Of a stretch of 64,000 nucleotides of DNA, positions 26,554 through 33,584 are shown one piece after another. The position numbers and the translations under genes were made by a program. The stretch lies in contig CAVRUN010000001.1 of the NCBI GenBank assembly GCA_963724435.1, positions 124,001 to 188,000 of the forward strand, read 5' to 3'. How positions within the stretch are numbered: position 1 is the stretch's first letter; each line of letters starts with the position of its first letter. Source of the DNA: AP-15 sp963724435 (GTDB lineage: Bacteria; Pseudomonadota; Alphaproteobacteria; ATCC43930; CGMCC-115725). Below the pieces are notes generated by a model. The model was not told where the DNA came from. It worked only from the letters and a program-made list of their open reading frames with translations, and ran no database searches.

Positions 26554-26949
26554 GACAGCCTCGTAGCTAAGGGAAACGGATAGCTGTGTTTTTAAGCTGT
26601 TTACAGTTTTGTGAATGCGCTGCCCCGTGACATCTTGAAAGGCTACCGGGGGTAACGAGCTTGGTCTTTGATCTACATCAAAGCAAAGGTCGCCGGCCAG
26701 CGAACGTGTGCACCGCACAAAAGCGATAGAGCGACACCGAGTTCAAGCCAATTCGGTAGCCGCTCGGAACCCCTGACGGGACAACCGAAGCCAAGATAGC
26801 CGGGATTATTCCGCGCGGAAAATTTGCAAATTGGGCGCCGCCGGCCGTTGGTGTCTAAGAACCGAACACGTCCTGGTTCTCCCGGATCCGGTGGGCAATG
26901 GCGGATCCGCGACGCCGATCTATCAGGCGGCGCCTGACCGAGACTCCAT
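26554..26949. other. 396-bp intergenic region with the operon promoter
   Basis: It contains the upstream region of the DUF3141-pta-fabI-ackA operon, including the FNR/FixK box, and beyond it the 3' flank of the dioxygenase gene. No additional gene was found. Confidence 0.6.
26668..26681. promoter_or_regulatory. Perfect FNR/FixK-type box
   Basis: TTGAT-CTAC-ATCAA matches the FNR/FixK consensus TTGAT-N4-ATCAA at all ten conserved positions. Its centre is about 121 bp upstream of the DUF3141 start. With a class II arrangement (-41.5) transcription would begin near 26633, leaving an 80-nt leader. It predicts oxygen-dependent control of the six-gene minus-strand operon. Confidence 0.75.
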
Positions 26950-27795
26950 TCAGTCGGCGGCGAACTGGCGCTCGTGCATTTCGATCTGTTCGGCGTAGTT
27001 TTGGCGGTAGCGTTGATAGACCTGTTCGTGGAGGGCTAGCGCAGCGGAGTCGAACTCGGCCTGTGGCGCGGGCAACAGGTCGAAATGACCGCCGCGATCT
27101 TGTCCGCGGACCAGCATCGCGAACAGCCGATGCGAGCCTGTTGTGCGCACCTGCGCCGGGATATAGCTGATGCCGAGCCCGATGCGCCGATGCGCGGCGC
27201 GGTTGGGCGCCGAGCGATGACGGGCGAGCGTGTGGTGTAATGAGAATTCGCCGGCCTGGAGGTCCATTGCGACGGTGTGATCCTCGTCGAACGGCTCGAC
27301 AATCGCCTGTCCGCCGCCATTGATGCTGTGTTCGAGGCCGAGCGCGGCATGATGCAGCTGGCGCGGCTTGCCTTGGGACGAAACAACCTCCATGCACCCG
27401 GCCTCGGTGCCTGCCTCGCTCAGCGCTATCCAGGCAGTGACATGCTCGTGCGGGTCGAGCCCGAAATAGGCCGCGTCCTGATGCCAGGCGGCAAAGGTCG
27501 GCGACTGCGCCTCCTTGATGAAGAATGTGCTGGTGTAGACGAGAATGTCGGGGCCGATGACGCTTTCGACCGCGTCGAGGATGCGCGGATGGCGCACCAG
27601 CGCCGCGACCCACGGCAAAAACACATAGCCCGCTGAACGCCATTTCTTGTCGGCCTCGGTGAGCGGCATGCCGAGCCAAGTCTCAAAGCGGTCGAGACCG
27701 GCGTCGCACGCCCGCAATTCGTCGTCCGACAATGCGGGCAACGGGAACAAGTAGCCATCCCAGCGATATCGTTCTACCTGCTCCGCATCCAGCAT
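26950..27795 (-). CDS. Phytanoyl-CoA dioxygenase (PhyH) family protein
   Basis: A non-haem Fe(II)/2-oxoglutarate dioxygenase fold of 281 residues. The iron site is WHQDAAYFG (HxD) with the distal histidine in LHHTLARHRSAPN, whose Arg would bind 2-oxoglutarate. GCMEVVSSQGKPRQLHH is typical of PhyH relatives that hydroxylate small molecules. The substrate is unknown. The ATG at 27793-27795 is preceded by AAGGAG about 11 nt upstream; a TTG one codon earlier is unlikely. It is divergent from an MFS transporter about 100 bp away. Confidence 0.9.
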   Translation of the reverse strand: MLDAEQVERYRWDGYLFPLPALSDDELRACDAGLDRFETWLGMPLTEADKKWRSAGYVFLPWVAALVRHPRILDAVESVIGPDILVYTSTFFIKEAQSPTFAAWHQDAAYFGLDPHEHVTAWIALSEAGTEAGCMEVVSSQGKPRQLHHAALGLEHSINGGGQAIVEPFDEDHTVAMDLQAGEFSLHHTLARHRSAPNRAAHRRIGLGISYIPAQVRTTGSHRLFAMLVRGQDRGGHFDLLPAPQAEFDSAALALHEQVYQRYRQNYAEQIEMHERQFAAD

Positions 27796-27896
27796 CAAAC
27801 GGCGCTCCTTGATTTCGCGCTAACGTCCGGCGATCAGTGCGCATGCCGATCGCCCCGGTCAAGACCCGCCCGGCCCCCCGACGATGAAATATTGAG

Positions 27897-29234
27897 ATGA
27901 AAACGCTGCGCAGAGCCGCGCCGCGCGGCGACATGCCGGCGATAGGCACACCCGTCGCGTCGTCGCGTTCGGGCAGTTCGGCGTGGCTGCTGCTGGCCGG
28001 CGCCTTTGCCGCGTTCACGGTCAGCGCCGGGCTGATGCATTCCTACGCGGTGTTTCTGGTCGCATTCATCCAGGCATTCGCCTGGAGCCGCGCCGAGACC
28101 TCGATCGCCTATTCGGTCTCACAACTCGTCGCCGGCGCCAGCTCGCCCTTGGTCGGCGCCATGGTCGATCGCCTCGGGCCATTGCGGCTGTTGCTGATCG
28201 GCAGCGTTCTCTTGATCGCCGGGCTGATTGGCTGCGCTCACGTAATGTCGCTGTGGCAGATCATCCTGCTCTATGGCGTCGTCATGACGTTTGGCGCCAA
28301 CTGCCTCGGACTTGTCGTGTTTGTGCCGATCCTGTCGCGGCGCTTTGTGCGGCGGCGCGGGATGGCGATCTCGGTGGTGCAGTCGGCCAATGGCTTTGCC
28401 CGCGCCGTATCGGCGCCTGTTGTGCAGCTGTTGATCTCATCCTTTGGCTGGCGCGAGACGTTTTTGCTCCAGGCCGGTTTTATGGGCGTGATGGTCGTGC
28501 CGTTGGCGGCAATGTTTCGCCGCGGCCAGCACGCCCCGCCGCGCCGCCCGAGCCCGCCTGGCGCGCTGCCAGCCGCCGGCAACGAGCCGATGATGCCGCC
28601 TTCACCCGGCTGGACTCTGAGCGAGGCCGTGCGCACACCGCATTTCTGGCTGTTGTTTGCGGTCTATCTTTTCACCGGGCTCGGCAGTTTTCTGGTGTCA
28701 TTGCACCAGCTGGCTTTCGCCGTCGACCGCGGCTTTGACAAGCTCTATGCCGCCTGGGTGCTGGGCATGGGGAGCCTTCTCGCCATCGCCGGCACGATCG
28801 CCACCGGATCGCTGTCCGACTATATCGGTCGCGAGAGGGCAGCGATTCTCGCCTACGGCGTGTCGATCCTCGGGGTCGTCTGCGCGCTGTTTATAACCAA
28901 CGCGCATCAGGGCTGGCTGCTGTGGCTGTTCGCCTGCTTTTTCGGGTTGACTTGGGGTGCGCGCGGGCCGGCGATCACCGCCAAGACCGCCGATCTGTTT
29001 CCCGGTCGCCAGCTCGGCACTATCCTGGGGGTGATTGCGATCGGATCAGGGATCGGCTCGGCTGTCGGGTCCTGGGCAGCGGGCTGGATCTTCGATTTGT
29101 CCGGCAGTTACGAGCTCGCCTTTATTTTGTCGATCATCTCCTACGCTTGCGGCTGCATCGCCTTCTGGGCATTGCGTCGCCCACCCGCGCGGCGAGCCGT
29201 TCAGGGGGCGTTCGATCAGGCTATACCGCCATAG
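27897..29234 (+). CDS. MFS transporter
   Basis: A 445-residue major facilitator with about 12 hydrophobic segments. It has a typical inter-helix 2-3 loop (GAMVDRLGPLRLLLIG) and RRGMAISVVQSANGFARAV in the N-half. A proline-rich central loop of about 30 residues separates the halves. In the C-half, GSLSDYIGRERAAILAYG is the second loop signature. The closest general pattern is the oxalate/formate-antiporter-like and monocarboxylate group of MFS proteins, so an organic acid is a reasonable guess. It is divergent from the PhyH dioxygenase. Confidence 0.88.
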   Translation: MKTLRRAAPRGDMPAIGTPVASSRSGSSAWLLLAGAFAAFTVSAGLMHSYAVFLVAFIQAFAWSRAETSIAYSVSQLVAGASSPLVGAMVDRLGPLRLLLIGSVLLIAGLIGCAHVMSLWQIILLYGVVMTFGANCLGLVVFVPILSRRFVRRRGMAISVVQSANGFARAVSAPVVQLLISSFGWRETFLLQAGFMGVMVVPLAAMFRRGQHAPPRRPSPPGALPAAGNEPMMPPSPGWTLSEAVRTPHFWLLFAVYLFTGLGSFLVSLHQLAFAVDRGFDKLYAAWVLGMGSLLAIAGTIATGSLSDYIGRERAAILAYGVSILGVVCALFITNAHQGWLLWLFACFFGLTWGARGPAITAKTADLFPGRQLGTILGVIAIGSGIGSAVGSWAAGWIFDLSGSYELAFILSIISYACGCIAFWALRRPPARRAVQGAFDQAIPP

Positions 29235-29335
29235 CGAGAGCGTCCTCAGCCCGCGGCTATTCCGGAGGGTGAGTTTGACCGAATGACCAAGGCGGCCTAG
29301 ATTGACGCGCCAAAATACGATGCTTCGGGGGAGCC

Positions 29336-30118
29336 ATGGAGCTCGGATTGCGCGGGAAAAAAGCGCTGGTTACCGGGGCCTCGAAAGGGATCGGACGGGC
29401 CTGCGCCGAAGCTTTGGCCGAGGAAGGCTGCGATGTCGTGCTGGTATCGCGCACCGCCGCCGATCTCGAAATGGCGCGGGCGGCGATCATCGCCAAGCAT
29501 AATGTCGCGGTGCGGATCTTTCCGCTCGATCTGTCGGACAGCCGTAACGTCGATACGCTTGCCGCCGAATGTGCGGACACCGAGATCCTGGTCAACAACG
29601 CTGGGGCTATCCCCGGCGGCAATATCGACACGATCGACGAAGCGCGCTGGCGCGAGGCCTGGGATCTCAAAGTCTTCGGCTATATCAACATGACCCGTCG
29701 ATTTTATGGCCTGATGCGCGAACGCAAGAACGGAGTGATCATCAATATACTCGGCGCCGCCGGCCAGAACCCTGATTTCGACTATATCGCGGGCTCCTCG
29801 GGCAACGCATCGTTGATGGCGTTCACTCTGGCGATGGGCGGAACCTCACCGCGCGACGGGATCCGGGTCGTCGGCATCAACCCGGGGCCGGTACTGACCG
29901 AGCGACTGATCACCCTGACGCGGCAGCGCGCGCAACTCAGGCTCGGCGATCCCGAACGCTGGCAGGAGCTGATGCAAGGCCACGCCTTTGGGCGTGCCGC
30001 CAAACCCGAAGAGATCGCCTGGATGGCGGCGTTCCTCGCCTCCGACAAATCCGGCTACACCACCGGCTCGATCATCACGATCGACGGTGGCGGGTCGAGC
30101 CGCCGCTCGTCGCTGTAG
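29336..30118 (+). CDS. Short-chain dehydrogenase/reductase lacking canonical Ser and Lys
   Basis: The Rossmann site is TGASKGIGRACAEALAEEG and the NNAG motif is present (ILVNNAGAIPGG). In the active-site segment, GAAGQNPDFDYIAGSSGNASLMAF keeps the Tyr, but the usual Lys four residues later is Ser and the usual catalytic Ser is Ala/Gly. A known alphaproteobacterial subgroup with YIAGSxGNA shares this, so the change is ancestral, not decay. Length is 260 residues. It follows the MFS gene by about 100 bp on the same strand. Confidence 0.88.
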   Translation: MELGLRGKKALVTGASKGIGRACAEALAEEGCDVVLVSRTAADLEMARAAIIAKHNVAVRIFPLDLSDSRNVDTLAAECADTEILVNNAGAIPGGNIDTIDEARWREAWDLKVFGYINMTRRFYGLMRERKNGVIINILGAAGQNPDFDYIAGSSGNASLMAFTLAMGGTSPRDGIRVVGINPGPVLTERLITLTRQRAQLRLGDPERWQELMQGHAFGRAAKPEEIAWMAAFLASDKSGYTTGSIITIDGGGSSRRSSL

Positions 30119-30205
30119 GCGAAGTCGATTTGTAGGGCCTCCGATGGGCGGCACATTACAGCGGATCGTCCCGAGCTCCTCACGTCCTGATGGTCGGAGG
30201 GTGGC

Positions 30206-32425
30206 ATGAAGTCGGCTGACGCCCTAGATTTGATTACGATGCTCCCAGTTCTTGTCGCCGAACGCCCGCAGAGCGATGTCGGCAAACCGTTTGCGATCTC
30301 GTCCGAATTCCAGCCGGCCGGCGACCAGCCGCAGGCGATCATCGAGTTGAGCGAGGGGATTGCTCGGGGCGAGCGCGAGCAGGTGCTGCTCGGCGTCACC
30401 GGCTCGGGCAAGACCTTTACGATGGCGCATGTCATCGCCAATACCGGTCGGCCGGCGATCATCTTGGCGCCCAACAAGACGCTCGCAGCGCAGCTCTACG
30501 GCGAGATGAAGAGCTTTTTTCCGGACAACGCAGTCGAATATTTTGTCTCGTATTACGATTATTACCAGCCGGAAGCATATGTCCCACGTACCGACACTTA
30601 TGTCGAAAAAGAATCGTCGCTAAACGAAGAAATCGACCGGATGCGCCATTCGGCGACGCGCGCGATCCTCGAACGCCGCGATGTCGTCGTTGTCGCGAGC
30701 GTATCGTGCATCTACGGCATCGGTTCGGTCGAGACCTATTCGCAGATGACGCTGTCGCTCGCCAAGGGCGACCGGATCAACCGCACCCGGTTGCTGGCAC
30801 AGTTCGTCGAATTGCAATATCGCCGAAACGACCACAATTTTGTGCGCGGCGCCTTTCGAGTGCGCGGCGACACGATCGAAATCTTCCCGGCGCATTACGA
30901 GGATCGCGCCTGGCGTCTGTCTTTATTTGGCGACGAGATCGAGGCGATCCACGAGATCGATCCGCTGACCGGCGAAAAGACCGCGGCGTTGCAATCGGTC
31001 AAAGTCTATGCCAACAGCCACTATGTGACGCCGCGCCCGACCTTGTTGCAGGCGATCGAGCAGATCAAGCGCGACCTCAAGATCCGGTTGGACCAATTAT
31101 TCGCCGACGGCAAATTGCTCGAGGCGCAACGGCTCGAACAGCGCACAAACTACGATCTCGAAATGATCGAGGCGACCGGCAGCTGCGCCGGCATCGAGAA
31201 TTATTCACGCTATCTGACGGGACGCCGGCCGGGCGAGCCGCCGCCGACCTTTTTCGAATACATGCCGCGCGACGCGCTGGTGTTTGTCGACGAGAGCCAC
31301 GTCACGGTGCCGCAATTGGGCGGCATGTTCCGCGGCGACTGGATGCGCAAATCGACGCTCGCCGAATACGGCTTTCGGCTGCCCTCCTGCACCGACAACC
31401 GCCCGCTCAAATTCGAAGAATGGGACGCGATGCGCGGCCAGACGGTGTTTGTCTCGGCGACACCGGGGCCGTGGGAGATGGATCGCACCGGCGGCGTCTT
31501 TGTCGAGCAGATCGTGCGCCCGACCGGGCTCGTCGACCCGCCTTGCATCATCCGGCCGGTCGAGACCCAGGTCGACGATTTGATGGCAGAGTGTCGCGAA
31601 GAGGCCGCCAAGGGCCACCGCGTTATGGTCACGACCTTGACCAAGAAAATGGCCGAGGCACTGACCGAGTACCTGCACGAGGCCGGGCTGCGGGTGCGCT
31701 ACATGCACTCGGATGTCGACACTTTGGAGCGCATCGAGATCATCCGCGACCTGCGGCTCGGCGTGTTCGATGTGCTGATCGGCATCAATCTTCTGCGCGA
31801 GGGGCTCGACATCCCTGAATGCGCGCTGATGGCGGTGCTCGACGCCGACAAGGAGGGCTATCTGCGTTCGCGCACCTCTCTGATTCAGACGATCGGGCGG
31901 GCGGCGCGGCACATCGACGGCCGCGCAATTCTGTATGCCGACCGCATGACCGACAGCCTGAAAGCGGCGATCGACGAGACCAACCGCCGGCGCGAGAAAC
32001 AACAGGCCTACAACACCGCGCACGGCATCACGCCGGAGAGCGTGCGCCGCGGTATCGCCGATATTCTGCAGAGCGTGTACGAGCGCGACCACGTGACCTA
32101 CGGCTTGTCGGAAGGCGAGGCGGCGCACTACCAGGGGGCCAGTCTCCAGGCGGTGATCGCAGATCTCGAAAAGCGGATGCGTGATGCCGCCGCCGATCTC
32201 GAATTCGAGGAGGCGGCCCGGTTGCGCGATGAAATCCGCCGCCTTGAACAGGCCGATCTCGGTCTGCCGGTCGCAGCGAATGGGAATGGCGCCGGCAACG
32301 GTTCCGCGCGTCGCGGTGAGGGGACGCGAGGCCGCTCGACCGGGGGACGCGCCGGCGTGTCGGCACGCGATGTGGCGCGCGCCAAAATGCGCGCCCGCAA
32401 GGAACGCCGTGCCGGCCGACGCTGA
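30206..32425 (+). CDS. uvrB: Excinuclease ABC subunit B
   Basis: UvrB is the damage-verifying helicase-like subunit of nucleotide excision repair. Seen are FQPAGDQPQAI, Walker A GVTGSGKTFT, the beta-hairpin region YYDYYQPEAYVP with the following ESSLNEEIDRMRHSAT, helicase motifs including FVDESH and GINLLREGLDIPE, and a C-terminal UVR motif (LEFEEAARLRDEIRRLE) for UvrC contact. Length (739 residues) is normal, with a short basic tail. uvrC lies only 1.2 kb downstream with an SDR gene between, an unusual closeness. Frame intact. Confidence 0.97.
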   Translation: MKSADALDLITMLPVLVAERPQSDVGKPFAISSEFQPAGDQPQAIIELSEGIARGEREQVLLGVTGSGKTFTMAHVIANTGRPAIILAPNKTLAAQLYGEMKSFFPDNAVEYFVSYYDYYQPEAYVPRTDTYVEKESSLNEEIDRMRHSATRAILERRDVVVVASVSCIYGIGSVETYSQMTLSLAKGDRINRTRLLAQFVELQYRRNDHNFVRGAFRVRGDTIEIFPAHYEDRAWRLSLFGDEIEAIHEIDPLTGEKTAALQSVKVYANSHYVTPRPTLLQAIEQIKRDLKIRLDQLFADGKLLEAQRLEQRTNYDLEMIEATGSCAGIENYSRYLTGRRPGEPPPTFFEYMPRDALVFVDESHVTVPQLGGMFRGDWMRKSTLAEYGFRLPSCTDNRPLKFEEWDAMRGQTVFVSATPGPWEMDRTGGVFVEQIVRPTGLVDPPCIIRPVETQVDDLMAECREEAAKGHRVMVTTLTKKMAEALTEYLHEAGLRVRYMHSDVDTLERIEIIRDLRLGVFDVLIGINLLREGLDIPECALMAVLDADKEGYLRSRTSLIQTIGRAARHIDGRAILYADRMTDSLKAAIDETNRRREKQQAYNTAHGITPESVRRGIADILQSVYERDHVTYGLSEGEAAHYQGASLQAVIADLEKRMRDAAADLEFEEAARLRDEIRRLEQADLGLPVAANGNGAGNGSARRGEGTRGRSTGGRAGVSARDVARAKMRARKERRAGRR

Positions 32426-32486
32426 TTTCGGCGGCGCCGATCTCAACCCAGAAGAAGAGCTGACCGGGGCGTCGCCGGCATTGCCA

Positions 32487-33242
32487 ATGCCGCGCGCGGC
32501 GCTGGTCACCGGCGGCGGGCGGCGCATCGGACGGGCATTGGCCATGGCTTTGGCCGAAGACGGTTTTGCCGTTGCCATACATTACCATCGCTCAGGCAAC
32601 GACGCCGAAGGGGTCGCGGAGGCGATCCGCGCCAAGGGCGGGACTGCGCTGGCGGTTGCGGCTGATCTCGCGGATGAAGAGGCGGTGAGCGGCTTGCTGG
32701 CGCAGACCGAGCGCGAACTTGGCCCGGTCGGCTGTCTGGTCAACAACGCCGGCGTCTTTGAGAACGATACCGTCGAAACGGTGAGTCGCGAGAGCTGGGA
32801 TCTGCACTTGGCGGTTAACCTGCGCGCGCCGTTCGTGCTGATGCAGCAGATGGCGGCGCGGCTGCCGGCCGATGCCGGTGGGGTGATCGTCAATATCCTC
32901 GACGAACGAGTGTGGTCGCTGACCCCGTATTTTGTCTCGTATACGCTGTCCAAAGCCGGTCTGTGGACTTTGACGCAGACGATGGCGCTAGCGCTGGCGC
33001 CGCGTATTCGCGTAAATGGCATAGGGCCGGGGCCAACCTTGCCCAGTCCGCGCCAGACCGCGGAGCAGTTTCTGCATCAATGTTCGCTTATGCCTTTGCG
33101 ACGCGGCACGAGCCCTCGGGAGGTCACCGCCGCGTTGCGTTTTATTATATCGGCGCCAGCGCTGACCGGGCAAATGATTGCTCTCGACGGCGGCCAACAT
33201 CTTGGTTGGGCGCAGCCGCAAAGGATACCGTCAACCGAATAG
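32487..33242 (+). CDS. SDR-family oxidoreductase (pteridine-reductase/FolM-like)
   Basis: The N-terminal cofactor motif is LVTGGGRRIGRALAMAL, where the double Arg suggests NADPH. CLVNNAGVF follows, then an active site with YTLSK (Tyr/Lys). The usual Ser is replaced by Asp in NILDERVWSLTPYF, which is characteristic of the FolM/pteridine-reductase-like branch, as is ALAPRIRVNGIGPGPTLPS. The ATG at 32487 gives 251 residues; an in-frame GTG at 32409 would overlap the uvrB end. A role in reduced-pterin metabolism is suggested only by family. Confidence 0.87.
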   Translation: MPRAALVTGGGRRIGRALAMALAEDGFAVAIHYHRSGNDAEGVAEAIRAKGGTALAVAADLADEEAVSGLLAQTERELGPVGCLVNNAGVFENDTVETVSRESWDLHLAVNLRAPFVLMQQMAARLPADAGGVIVNILDERVWSLTPYFVSYTLSKAGLWTLTQTMALALAPRIRVNGIGPGPTLPSPRQTAEQFLHQCSLMPLRRGTSPREVTAALRFIISAPALTGQMIALDGGQHLGWAQPQRIPSTE

Positions 33243-33584
33243 GATTCGCGTCAAGCGAGAAATGAGACAATCGTTTAACTTTTGTAACTGCCTCAGAAAC
33301 GGAATAGTTGCCTCCTATGTGGGGTCAGTGGTTGTGAATTGTTCACAGCAAGTGTGACCTATCAGAGACAGCGGTTTAGTTAACGACTGCGCGATCCGAT
33401 GTGTTGGGGCACAGCCATGTCCGCAAAATCCCGTCAAAAAAAACAAAAGCTTAGACAAATTGCCTAAAATTCAGGCAAACACGAGCAATGCAACTGAAAG
33501 CCGATTTTTCGGCTTTATCGAGCCGGGTTTTCAACAAGGTTATCCACAGCTTCCGTGGATATCGATGCAATGATTTGAAATATC
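33243..33584. promoter_or_regulatory. 342-bp AT-richer intergenic region upstream of uvrC with several dyads and a DnaA box
   Basis: Elements in order are as follows. A 15-bp perfect palindrome TGTGAA-TTG-TTCACA lies at 33333-33347. An inverted repeat TTGCCT-N7-AGGCAA lies at 33460-33478. A hairpin AAAGCCGA-TTTT-TCGGCTTT lies at 33497-33516. A perfect DnaA-box match TTATCCACA lies at 33540-33548, close to the uvrC start. A run of eight A lies near 33436. No gene is evident. The dyads look like regulator or terminator sites; a single DnaA box is not enough to call an origin. Confidence 0.5.

Noticed and set aside
31205..32578. Long minus-strand open frame (457 codons) opposite uvrB
   Set aside because: Antisense shadow of an essential, clearly coding gene; composition rich in Arg/Gly/His with no domain.
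33333..33347. CRP site upstream of uvrC
   Set aside because: TGTGA and TCACA are present but the spacer is five bases, not the six of the CRP consensus; kept only as an unassigned palindrome.
33243..33584. Chromosomal origin (oriC)
   Set aside because: Only one perfect DnaA box was found, with no array of boxes and no clear AT-rich unwinding block or origin-linked genes.
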